DNA of 39,442 bases from positions 1-39,442 of the forward strand of contig NZ_BOSH01000026.1 in the NCBI RefSeq assembly GCF_018403245.1, given 5' to 3'. This stretch comes from Paenibacillus sp. J2TS4. GTDB lineage: Bacteria; Bacillota; Bacilli; Paenibacillales; NBRC-103111. A program made the position numbers and the translations under genes. How positions within the stretch are numbered: position 1 is the first letter of the stretch; each line of letters starts with the position of its first letter. This document shows, piece after piece, positions 23,165 to 31,528 of the stretch. The notes beneath the pieces were generated by a model. The model was not told the DNA's origin. It saw only the letters and a program-made list of their open reading frames with translations, and searched no databases.

Positions 23165-24160
23165 ATGATGCTTCCAATTCAAGCGTTACGTCTTACTAAA
23201 AGACAGCTAAGAGTACTCACTTGTATTGTTGCCGCATTGATTTTGCAGATAATGACGGTTTTGCCCGCCTTTGCAGCAACTCCTCAGAAAACCGTAAACG
23301 CTTCAGCGACACTCGCCTACAATCTCAAAGGACTTCAGCATAACCTGGCTGTTCAGAAAGCCTACATCGCATCAACGTATATTTACGTCACTCAGCGGTC
23401 TGGAGGCACGGTCTATCTTTCAAGATTGCGCATCAATGGGAAGGATGCCACATTCGTCGATAAAATGACCATCACCAATGCGGGTCATGGCCAAACCCTG
23501 GATATGTATACTTACAATGGTCAAAATTACTTCTATTTCAGTTCAAAACAGGATCCTGCAACAACGTATAACTGGTCGCTTCAAGTAGCAAGGCTCCAAT
23601 ACCAAGCCGGCGCGACACTCAATTATACAGACCTTCATCGGTTCACCTATATGAATTACGCCAATAAGAACGGTACGAGATTAGGGACGACATACCGTGT
23701 GGATGGCGGAGGCAACAGTACCCATACGATTTTCCGCGTACAGACGAAAGAAGGAACCGTGACTTGGTCCATTTATGATACGGTAGCATTGAACAAACTT
23801 CTGGACAGCAACAAACAGGTGCGATTGGACAGTGCGGCTGCGAAAAGCGCCTGTGTTTACAGCTTCACGCAGTCGGGCAGTGGAATCATCAGACCGAACG
23901 GTTCTTTCCAAGGAGTGGATATGCTCGGCAGTACAAGAATCTTTACATCAGGAGGCGCACATGGCGATACTCCGCAGATTGCGATGATGTCAAACACCGG
24001 AGCCTACCGGGCCCTTGTGAATATTACCAATGTGGGGCTCAAAGAGATTGAAGGAGTTCAGACGAAAAATGGCAACGTTTATTTCACCATAGTTACAGAC
24101 CCCGTAAATAAAAAAGATACGCAGAAAATCTATTACGTTCCTGACAGCATATTTAATTAA
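23165..24160 (+). CDS. helveticin J-like class III bacteriocin, secreted
   Basis: This 331-residue protein has a Sec signal peptide (basic start, hydrophobic VLTCIVAALILQIMTVLPAF, cleavage after AFA near residue 37) and then the helveticin J body: YIYVTQRSGGTVYLSRLRIN, VDKMTITNAGHGQTLDMYTY and LHRFTYMNYANKNGTRLGTT. Length matches helveticin J (about 333 residues), but the Lactobacillus protein lacks such a signal. Helveticins are large heat-labile antibacterial proteins. ATG ATG follows AAGGAGG; either may be used. No immunity or secretion gene is adjacent. Isolation next to an integrase remnant suggests transfer. Confidence 0.85.
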   Translation: MMLPIQALRLTKRQLRVLTCIVAALILQIMTVLPAFAATPQKTVNASATLAYNLKGLQHNLAVQKAYIASTYIYVTQRSGGTVYLSRLRINGKDATFVDKMTITNAGHGQTLDMYTYNGQNYFYFSSKQDPATTYNWSLQVARLQYQAGATLNYTDLHRFTYMNYANKNGTRLGTTYRVDGGGNSTHTIFRVQTKEGTVTWSIYDTVALNKLLDSNKQVRLDSAAAKSACVYSFTQSGSGIIRPNGSFQGVDMLGSTRIFTSGGAHGDTPQIAMMSNTGAYRALVNITNVGLKEIEGVQTKNGNVYFTIVTDPVNKKDTQKIYYVPDSIFN

Positions 24161-24272
24161 CCGCCAAACGAATCAGCCCCCGAAAGCTGTTAATTAGGCA
24201 CACTCAAATAAATAATGCGGCGGGAGCGACCCGTGCACGGAGGTGGCCGTAGGCAGGAGCGCATTGGGCGCC

Positions 24273-24456
24273 TAACGAAACTGGGTAACCTTATTTGTGC
24301 AAAAACAGGCACGGCGGGATTGTAACGAAACTGGGTAACGCTATTACCGAAAAAATCGATAAAAAGAGGTGAAAAAGTGAAGATAACGATACACAGTTTC
24401 GTTAGGATTTGAAACAGGGCAAAAATGGCGATTTAACGATATGGAGTTTCGTTACG
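24273..24456. repeat. four-copy intergenic repeat around AACGAAACT
   Basis: TAACGAAACTGGGTAAC occurs at 24273-24289 and 24323-24339 (50 bases apart). Its inverted variants, AACGATACACAGTTTCGTTA at about 24385 and AACGATATGGAGTTTCGTTA at about 24435, are again about 50 bases apart. The two direct and two inverted copies can fold into one large stem. It lies in the non-coding gap between the bacteriocin and DUF4855 genes and looks like a dispersed repeat rather than a gene. Confidence 0.65.
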
Positions 24457-24761
24457 ATTCGTTAATACGATCTTTAAACACGATCCGTGATCGTAATCGG
24501 TGCTTGATCTCTTCGTACTCCAGTCTCTGCAAGGTTTCAAGCTGATTTTCCTCATTTTTCTTGACCACTTACCCGTTGTGGTCTGTTATTTTCTTTAGCG
24601 TGCCTTAATAAAGTTAGAATAGCAAAACAGTAACATACGCTGTATGTTCTTGTTCTTCAAAAGCAGAAGCCATAGGTCACAGCGTGAAAATAACGCTGCG
24701 CCCATGGCTTTTATTAACATATGTTATCATGCATTATGGCGCGACAGAATTTTAAGGTTGA

Positions 24762-24925
24762 TCATGAATTGGAAACTTCGTCCCATATATAAAACTGGCC
24801 GGTCGCAGGTCCTGGTTGCCATAAAGGAATTTGCGTATTCCAATGTGCCAGCGTCCCCCAGTTCTGGCCGTCATCGGAGACGTACATCGAAACCGTTACG
24901 GGATGCCCGGTATTTACGGCCTCGG
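24762..24925 (-). pseudogene. discoidin-like domain fragment after the DUF4855 gene
   Basis: In a frame different from the DUF4855 gene's end, the minus strand encodes VNTGHPVTVSMYVSDDGQNW followed by GTLAHWNTQIPLW, then a stop. This matches the VPLSVSMYVSDDKENWGLL segment within that same protein. It is a left-over piece of a further discoidin (F5/8 type C-like) repeat, out of frame with the main gene. Confidence 0.6.
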
Positions 24926-27553
24926 CGGCAAAACTACGGCTCCATTCGCCATGCCGTCAATGCCGAGAATTTCGATTTCATCAAGGAAGACCCAGACGTT
25001 GACCGGGAATTCGACCTTGACGTAGCGGGCGTACACTTTATCGGCTCCCGCCTTCCCCGGCACGCCGTCTGCTACCCCGCTCCATCTCACGAACTCGGCC
25101 GAGGCAGCATCTTGTGCCGGTGGCGGAGAAACGGTTGCCAGCATGCTCCAGGTTTGGCCGTTAGTTGAAACGGAAAAAGCGACGTTCTGAGGGAAATAGA
25201 TGCCGGGTCCTTTATCCTGAAGAAAATGGGCTCTAACTAGCCCGATCGATTTGTTGCTGCCCAAATCAAATGTGATTGTGCGGCTTCGTTCCTCAGGGTA
25301 GGCGCTTCCCGCATGACCCTGCCATTGCTCGTTGCGGAAATCCGTCCCGCCGAATAGGCCGTTCGTAAGTTCATTCCCGGAATCGGGATAGTTGCTGTTA
25401 GGCGGCCGCGAAATTGTATAGCTTTGACCGAGAGCCAGATTGCTGAGGCCCCAACCGTCAGACCAAGTTTGAATGAGAACTTGGGCGTAGGTATCAAGCA
25501 GCGTTGCTGCCGAGGCCGAAATCAACCCTTGCTCTTGCACGGCCGGGTCGTGAATGTGTGCGAGAAAATCCTGCATATACATTACGGCGTCCGTCGGCTT
25601 GTTTTGCTCCAGAAGAAGCTTGATGATATGCAAACGATACGACAACTCATTGCCAAAAACCGAATTGATTTCGTTCGACGCGACATAACCCCGTACAAGC
25701 TCCGCCATCGTCTCCGGCGCCGGACCGTTGTCAATGGTGTACGTTCCGTTCAAATACTGGTACAGCCAGTCATACATTAAACGTAAACTCGGATCCTTGC
25801 TTACCCCTAAGTTGTATACTGCATTATTGCCTTGATAGTAAGCTCTGAAACCATTTTGCATCAGGCCGGTTCTGACGCCGCTGTCCAAGTATTCGATAAA
25901 ACGCTGGCGGAGTACACGATCTGTCAGCATCCCGTCATCAAATTCAACTTCGTTCCCCATCCCATACCGCTTTGCATTATTCGCAGCATCTTCCAGACGG
26001 TCGGAATCCATTCCGCCAAAGAAGTAATTCGGCTGGTAAGCGGCGGCGTCCACCCCGACGTCTTTCCACATAAACATTTTGTAAGCAAAAGAGTGAGGAA
26101 TCCAGAAAACCTTCATGTTCATGGCGTGCACTTTTTCCGTCACCGCGCGAATCATGTCCGGTCCCGATTCGGATATCTCGATTTGTTCCGGCATCCAGTA
26201 CATGCCGACAAGATCAAGATTGGAGTAGTTGGCAGCCTGCCATCTTTGCTGGACCTGATCCAGCCACCACTGCACCGCTTTTTTCCTGTTTTCAAACGCT
26301 TTTTCTTTGCCTGCGACGGAGTCGTTAAAATTTAAGGAACCACTGCCGTCAATATCGCCAAAATCTGTTAAGGATTCCCCAGGATTCGGAATCATTAACA
26401 CAGCCTTGACTTGATGATCAGGCTGTTTCAGCTTGGCTCCGACTTCCTTGGCAGCCTCATTCAACTGCTGCATATCCCCCGAGGCTGCAAATGTTTTATC
26501 CAAATACCATTTCCAATCGTCCAGGTTCGTTTGCCCAAGGCCGAAATCTCGGCCGGCAGGCGAAGCAATCCCGAGATATAGAACGCCGTCAAAAAGCCAA
26601 TCGACCGGCTCGCCGTCTTTATTTACATAGCTGATGTTAGGGATAATCCGTTCCTTGTTCCAATCGCCCAAACCATTCGCGTATTGTCCGTTATACAGCA
26701 GATTCAGATTACGGATACCAGCTGTGGCTTCCCCCGGCTCCAAAAAATGAGGCTGCTCGGCAGGAACCTTTACTGCCCCGTCAACCTTGCCGTCCATACC
26801 TATAATTTCGATTTCGTCAATATATTCCCAGAGCGAAGGATGCATCGAAAATGCTACTTTCACATAACGTGCATAAGCCAGCTTGCCATCCGTATTCCCG
26901 CCTTTGATTCCGTCCCGGCTGCCATCCCATTCAAAGGTCTCCTGTCTGGGCGGTCCTTCTCCCCAAAGCAGCTGCGTAGCGTTATGGGAAAGCAGCCCCC
27001 AATTTTCCTTATCGTCGGAGACATACATCGATACTGACAGCGGAACGAGGATCGAGTTAGTTGGATAATCTTGAAAGAAATGAGCCGTGATCTTTCCGAT
27101 TGACTTTTCCTCACCGAGATCGAAGACGACTTCGCGAGTTTTTCCACGCAGATGTCCTACCCATGCCGGGTCATTCATATCCAATGTGCCGTATTTCCCA
27201 TCCGTTAGCTTGTACCCGACATCAGGATGCGACGCTTCTGGCTCCTCGGACCATTCATAGGGGAGGCCTGCCGCAAGATTGCGGAATTGCGTCTCCTCCA
27301 CTGCCGATGATGCTGCCGCCTGGTTTGCATCCGGTGCTTGTTGTGCCTGTTCCGCTGCCGGTTCCCCGGCATCCGTCGGTTGAGCCGGTACGAACTGTGG
27401 ATTTCCTGCAACATTTCCTTCCATCTGGTCTGCATCTCCCGCCTGCGCAGTAATCACTGCCGGAACAGGCGATTTCGCCTGCACCACAGAAATCGGGGTC
27501 ACCAGCAAAACTGCTGACAATAGGAAGGGTCCCCATTTTTTATTCGAAATCAT
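24914..27553 (-). CDS. secreted DUF4855 protein with discoidin-like domains
   Basis: This 879-residue protein has a signal peptide (KKWGPFLLSAVLLVTPISVV, cut near QAK) and a Pro/Ala/Gln-rich linker (about 40-85). A discoidin-like domain follows (about 90-255: FDLGEEKSIGKITAHFFQDY, YARYVKVAF). The DUF4855 glycosidase-like barrel (about 275-590) contains VLMIPNPGES and VGMYWMPEQIE. A helical part and a second discoidin-like domain (about 730-870) complete it. DUF4855 proteins are thought to act on or bind polysaccharides outside the cell. ATG follows AAGGAGCTGATCC. The 3' end looks damaged, with another discoidin fragment out of frame beyond it. It is downstream of the sugar ABC genes, so it may help capture the imported glycan. 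Confidence 0.85.
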   Translation of the reverse strand: MISNKKWGPFLLSAVLLVTPISVVQAKSPVPAVITAQAGDADQMEGNVAGNPQFVPAQPTDAGEPAAEQAQQAPDANQAAASSAVEETQFRNLAAGLPYEWSEEPEASHPDVGYKLTDGKYGTLDMNDPAWVGHLRGKTREVVFDLGEEKSIGKITAHFFQDYPTNSILVPLSVSMYVSDDKENWGLLSHNATQLLWGEGPPRQETFEWDGSRDGIKGGNTDGKLAYARYVKVAFSMHPSLWEYIDEIEIIGMDGKVDGAVKVPAEQPHFLEPGEATAGIRNLNLLYNGQYANGLGDWNKERIIPNISYVNKDGEPVDWLFDGVLYLGIASPAGRDFGLGQTNLDDWKWYLDKTFAASGDMQQLNEAAKEVGAKLKQPDHQVKAVLMIPNPGESLTDFGDIDGSGSLNFNDSVAGKEKAFENRKKAVQWWLDQVQQRWQAANYSNLDLVGMYWMPEQIEISESGPDMIRAVTEKVHAMNMKVFWIPHSFAYKMFMWKDVGVDAAAYQPNYFFGGMDSDRLEDAANNAKRYGMGNEVEFDDGMLTDRVLRQRFIEYLDSGVRTGLMQNGFRAYYQGNNAVYNLGVSKDPSLRLMYDWLYQYLNGTYTIDNGPAPETMAELVRGYVASNEINSVFGNELSYRLHIIKLLLEQNKPTDAVMYMQDFLAHIHDPAVQEQGLISASAATLLDTYAQVLIQTWSDGWGLSNLALGQSYTISRPPNSNYPDSGNELTNGLFGGTDFRNEQWQGHAGSAYPEERSRTITFDLGSNKSIGLVRAHFLQDKGPGIYFPQNVAFSVSTNGQTWSMLATVSPPPAQDAASAEFVRWSGVADGVPGKAGADKVYARYVKVEFPVNVWVFLDEIEILGIDGMANGAVVLPPRP

Positions 27554-27737
27554 CCAGGATCAGCTCCTTTTTTTAATCTCGAGTGTAGAAATGCCTGAAA
27601 CCTTTACCCATTTTGTGGTGAATACTCGATTTGATCCCCCCTTTCGCGAAATTCGGCGTAAACCTTTTCCGGAATCGCTTTCATTTACAAAAGAACTCTG
27701 ATTCGCCACGCCACTCCCTCTTTGCTTGCGAACTTAT

Positions 27738-27777
27738 GCGGCATCCGGGATAAACACTTCCCAAGCCCGGACGCCGC
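27738..27777 (-). terminator. strong hairpin between the ABC operon and DUF4855 gene
   Basis: GCGGCATCCGGG (27738-27749) and CCCGGACGCCGC (27766-27777) pair over 12 positions with one G-T type mismatch. It lies 41 bases past the stop of the binding-protein gene on the minus strand. The tail has only a modest T content, so it may be an attenuator or a 3'-end stabiliser rather than a full terminator. The rest of the 265-base gap shows nothing else. Confidence 0.5.
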
Positions 27778-27817
27778 GGATGTCCGCCATTATTACTGCG
27801 CTGCAAGTGTTTCTGTT

Positions 27818-29368
27818 CTATTGCGCCTTCGCCGCCAGGAACTCATCGATTTGCTTTTGCAGCTCTTGCTGAATTTTTTTGAGGGCGGGGCCGGCTTCCG
27901 CTTCAAATTTCTTCAATGTATCCTCCGGATCGATAACTCCGTTGAACAGCGCCGTGTAATATTGCCCATCAACTGTATTGTACTGGCTGACCTCGTTTTG
28001 CACCGGGGTACTGTCAAATTCGAAGCCGGCCAAAATATCGGTGGTGAACATGTCGGCATCGCGAAGCACGGCTTCCATTTCATCATTCTGCGGATCGCCA
28101 CCTACAACACTGCGCTCATCGACCGGATTCCATAGCCAGACATAGCCGAATGCAGAGTAGCCGGATGTATCCAGGTTTTTCATTTTGTCCTCTCCTACCG
28201 CTTCCCAATGCTTTCCTTCGATTCCATAAGAGAGCAGGTCGTAGTTTTCCTTCTCATTCGCCCAGTTCAGGAACATAATCGCCCGCTCCTTGTTCTTGCT
28301 TACCTTCGGAACTGCCAGGAAATTCCATTGTTTAAAGTTGGAGATATTCGCGCCCTTCTTCGGATTAAAGAAGGTGACCGTTTCCAGCTCGCCGTTCGGC
28401 ACGTTGTTCTTGAACGTGTTCTTGAGAGGATCGCCGATGCCGAACGCGCCGTTCGTGACGATTGCCACTTTGCCTGCCGAGATCGGCTGGTGAAAATCTT
28501 TCGTCGTCAAAATGTCCTTGAAAATCAGTCCGTCTTTAAACCATTTGCGCGTGTTCGCCAGCCACGTTCCGATCGGCTCCCGATCCTCCAGCAAATTGTA
28601 AACTTTGCCGTCATTGTTCTTGTAATAAAGCATCAAGCTGTTGCCCAGCGCGTGGGTCGGCCTGACATGAGTTTCGTAATCGTGTTGCGCATGGTGGGCG
28701 ACAAATGAATAAGTGGCGGAGCCTGCGGTCATCGGGATGATGCCTTTCTCCTGCTCCTTCACCTTGTAGGCGAAAGCAATCAAATCTTCATAGGTTTTAA
28801 TCGGCGGTACGCCGAGCTTCTCGCGGATGTCTTTGCGCACCATGTAGGAATTGCCGGACATGTAGCTGACGCCGAGCGGAACGGCCATAATTTTGCCGCC
28901 GTACTTGTTGTAGTCCCACATTTGCTGCGGCCGTTTCTCCAGCACCGTCTTGCCGTACTCGGCCAGCAGGTCGTCCAGCGGCTCATAGAAACCGCTTGCA
29001 ATCATCTGATTGATGTGCAGCCACGGCGCATCGAAGATAAGATCGATATTTTCGCCGGAAGCAAGCGTCACCTGCGTCTTTTGCGCCAAATCGGACCAGG
29101 GCACGAACACGACGTCGAGCTTGACATTGATCGTATCCTTCATTCGTTTCTCCGCTTCGGCGATGACCAAATCCATATCCGGCGGCCGGTCGCCGGGAAT
29201 CATGATTTTCAGCGTCACCTCTTCAAGCTTGGCGTCACCGCCGGTGACGTCTCCGGTCTGGCCCGACGGTCCGGGCGTCTTCCCTTCCCCTTCGTTCTTG
29301 CCCGAGCAACCTGCAATCGCGACGAGCGCGATCAAAAACACGAGTGCGATGGACAATAGTCTTTTCAT
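27818..29368 (-). CDS. extracellular sugar-binding lipoprotein of an ABC importer
   Basis: This 516-residue protein has a lipoprotein signal (MKRLLSIALVFLIALVAIAG, then Cys at about 21) and a Gly/Thr-rich linker. Its large solute-binding domain is of the LplA/CUT1 type (VTLKIMIPGDRPPDMDLVIA; DLIFDAPWLHINQMIASGFY). It captures oligo- or polysaccharide breakdown products for the two permeases encoded upstream. The ATG at 29368 follows CAGGGGG at eight bases. No ATPase gene is present in the locus; such Paenibacillus-type systems commonly share an MsmX-like ATPase encoded elsewhere. Confidence 0.92.
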   Translation of the reverse strand: MKRLLSIALVFLIALVAIAGCSGKNEGEGKTPGPSGQTGDVTGGDAKLEEVTLKIMIPGDRPPDMDLVIAEAEKRMKDTINVKLDVVFVPWSDLAQKTQVTLASGENIDLIFDAPWLHINQMIASGFYEPLDDLLAEYGKTVLEKRPQQMWDYNKYGGKIMAVPLGVSYMSGNSYMVRKDIREKLGVPPIKTYEDLIAFAYKVKEQEKGIIPMTAGSATYSFVAHHAQHDYETHVRPTHALGNSLMLYYKNNDGKVYNLLEDREPIGTWLANTRKWFKDGLIFKDILTTKDFHQPISAGKVAIVTNGAFGIGDPLKNTFKNNVPNGELETVTFFNPKKGANISNFKQWNFLAVPKVSKNKERAIMFLNWANEKENYDLLSYGIEGKHWEAVGEDKMKNLDTSGYSAFGYVWLWNPVDERSVVGGDPQNDEMEAVLRDADMFTTDILAGFEFDSTPVQNEVSQYNTVDGQYYTALFNGVIDPEDTLKKFEAEAGPALKKIQQELQKQIDEFLAAKAQ

Positions 29369-29477
29369 GGTTCGTTCCCCCTGTTTCAAAAAATAGAGAA
29401 AATAGGCGGGTGGACCGGTTCGATAATGGCAGCGATCAGAAGCTTGAACCGGCCAAACGCACTTGCCGCTTGCCATT

Positions 29478-30344
29478 CTACCCTTTCACCGATCCAAGCG
29501 TCAAACCTTTAATAAAGAAGCGCTGAATGAACGGATAGACGAAGACGATCGGGCCGATGGTAACGCAGACGATCGCCAGCTGCATGCCATAGGTCGGCAC
29601 GACGACGTTGTACTGCGTCTGGCTCCCGCTAACATAAGCCATAACATTCAAATTGGACATAAGCTGGCGGATCATCATCTGCAGCGGCAGCATCTTATAA
29701 TTGTCGATGAACAGCAATGACAAGTACCAGTCATTCCAATATTGCAGCGCGTAGAACAGGCTAACCGTGGCGATAGCAGGCAGCGAAATCGGCCAGATGA
29801 TGCGAAAGAAAATATAGATATCATTGGCGCCGTCCACCGTCGCGGCTTCATTCAACTCATACGGCAGCGTCCGATAGTAGGAAACAAGAATAAAAGCATA
29901 GAACGGATTAAGCAGATAGGGCAAAATGAGCGCCCAAATCGAGTCTTTCAGATGCAGCCAGTTGGCGATCAGCATGTAGAAGCCGACCAGCCCTGCACCG
30001 AACAGCATCGTCAGAAAGGTCAAAAACGATAAAATGTTACGGTACTTCACTTTCCGGTGGCTCAGCGTGTACGCATAGGTAGCTGTCACGAGGACGCCCA
30101 GCGCCGTGCCGACGACCGTCACGATAATCGTAATGCCGTAGCTGCGAAACACCTGCTTGCCGGAGAGCAGAAATTCGTACGCATGGAGGCTGAATTTGCT
30201 CGGCAGCAACTGGTACCCCGCCGTCTGAAGAAGCGATTCATCGGCGAACGAGTTGATGAACACAATCCAGAACGGAATGAAGCAAAAAAGAGCAAACGCG
30301 CTCAGCACTGCGTACATCAGAACAAGAAATAACCGTTCTCTCAT
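29478..30344 (-). CDS. sugar ABC transporter permease, LplC/AraQ-like
   Basis: This 288-residue inner-membrane permease with six helices carries the ATPase-contact EAA motif (ELNEAATVDGANDIYIFFRI) and a YWNDWYLSLLF segment typical of MalG/LplC-type CUT1 permeases. It ends in IKGLTLGSVKG. ATG follows AAGGTGAG. It works with the LplB-like permease (75 bases upstream) and the lipoprotein (109 bases downstream) as one importer. Confidence 0.92.
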   Translation of the reverse strand: MRERLFLVLMYAVLSAFALFCFIPFWIVFINSFADESLLQTAGYQLLPSKFSLHAYEFLLSGKQVFRSYGITIIVTVVGTALGVLVTATYAYTLSHRKVKYRNILSFLTFLTMLFGAGLVGFYMLIANWLHLKDSIWALILPYLLNPFYAFILVSYYRTLPYELNEAATVDGANDIYIFFRIIWPISLPAIATVSLFYALQYWNDWYLSLLFIDNYKMLPLQMMIRQLMSNLNVMAYVSGSQTQYNVVVPTYGMQLAIVCVTIGPIVFVYPFIQRFFIKGLTLGSVKG

Positions 30345-30419
30345 GTCGATCTCACCTTAAATTGTCCGGCGAAAAGACCGCATGGAGCCGGGCCTTTGCC
30401 CGTTTCGCCGAACCTTTTT

Positions 30420-31355
30420 TTAGAATAGTCTTGAATCCGCGTCCACCTTGCGCGCGATCCCATTGAAGATAAGAATCGTGATAAGCCCCATGCAGGACTG
30501 ATACACGATGACGGCAGAGGACATGCTGAAATTACCCAACTGCCGCAGCGCACGATACGCATACGTGTCGATGACATCTGTCGTCGGAAAAAGTACGCCA
30601 TTATCTCCGATGATCGCGTATATCATGCCGAAATCGCCGTAGAAAATACGGCCGATGCCAAGCAACGCCAATACCATCACGATCGGCCGCATCAGCGGCA
30701 GCGTAATGTAGAGCATCTGTTGCAGCCGGCTCGCGCCTTCAATTCGGGCGCTCTCGTAATATTCTGCGGAGATGCCCGTAATGACCGCCAAAAAAATAAT
30801 GGAATTATATCCGGCAATCTTCCAGGCGCTAATAACGGTTAAGATATACGGCCATACGCCAGGCGTCAAATACCAATCCACTCCTTCGTAGCCAAAGACG
30901 GCAAGCGCTCGGTTAATTAGCCCCTCCGATGTGCCGAATAGCGTCAACGCCATCATGCTGACGACAAGCCACGAGATAAAATACGGTAAAAAAATAAACG
31001 ATTGCGTGATTCGCTTGAACAACCTGTTTCGGACTTCGTTCAGAAAGATGGCTAGTACGACCGCGCTGCCGAGGCCGGATACGAGAAAAAGCGCATTCAG
31101 GAAAACGGTGTTCAGCGTCACCCGCAGCCAGTCTTTCCCGTTGAAGAAAAATTCGAAGTTTTTAAATCCGACCCATTCGCTCCCCCATATTCCATCCGAT
31201 AGCCGGTAATTCTGGAAGGCAAGCAGATGCCCCAGCATGGGCATATACGCGAATACGACCAGAAATGCAAGACCGGGCAGCGCCAGCAAGTACAAATACC
31301 GGTTCCGTGACAGCTCGCGCACAAACGTCCCGCCGAACCTTCTCCGTCGCTCCAA
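30420..31355 (-). CDS. sugar ABC transporter permease, LplB-like
   Basis: This 311-residue permease has six helices. It contains YLYLLALPGLAFLVVFAYMP near the start and the EAA motif as ESARIEGASRLQQMLYITLP. The start is placed at TTG 31355, because AAAGGAGG lies eight bases before it. The upstream in-frame ATG at 31412 overlaps the -10 box of the operon promoter (31403-31408) and cannot be on the transcript. It is first in the uptake operon and is controlled by the AraC regulator at 31529-33745. Confidence 0.9.
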   Translation of the reverse strand: MERRRRFGGTFVRELSRNRYLYLLALPGLAFLVVFAYMPMLGHLLAFQNYRLSDGIWGSEWVGFKNFEFFFNGKDWLRVTLNTVFLNALFLVSGLGSAVVLAIFLNEVRNRLFKRITQSFIFLPYFISWLVVSMMALTLFGTSEGLINRALAVFGYEGVDWYLTPGVWPYILTVISAWKIAGYNSIIFLAVITGISAEYYESARIEGASRLQQMLYITLPLMRPIVMVLALLGIGRIFYGDFGMIYAIIGDNGVLFPTTDVIDTYAYRALRQLGNFSMSSAVIVYQSCMGLITILIFNGIARKVDADSRLF

Positions 31356-31402
31356 AAAGCGTTCCTCCTTTCTTGTGCGCCTTGCAGGATTCGAACGGAG
31401 CC

Positions 31403-31457
31403 ATCGTAACATTCACCGCGGAGCTTGCCTAGTTCTCATTGGCCGGATTCGGTTCTC
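31403..31457 (-). promoter_or_regulatory. activator-type promoter of the sugar ABC operon
   Basis: On the minus strand, TAGGCA (31431-31426), 17 bases and TACGAT (31408-31403) form a promoter with a poor -35. Directly upstream are two direct copies of TGAGAAC (at 31438-31432 and 31458-31452, 20 bases apart), plus a third GAGAAC at 31510-31505. This is the layout of a promoter that needs an AraC-type activator. The block AATGAGAACTAGGCAA is repeated before the regulator gene itself. Confidence 0.68.
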
Positions 31458-31528
31458 ACACGGCCGATTCGCGGGTGCTCAGCCGATTGTTATTGGCCCG
31501 GCGAGTTCTCAATCGCCCGATGCGCCTG

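Noticed and set aside
24273..24456. CRISPR-like regular spacing of a short repeat.
   Set aside because: There are only four copies in two orientations and no cas genes; it fits a dispersed intergenic repeat better.
24644..27537. Several long plus- and minus-strand frames overlapping the DUF4855 gene.
   Set aside because: They are shadows of the main coding frame, without ribosome binding sites or domains.
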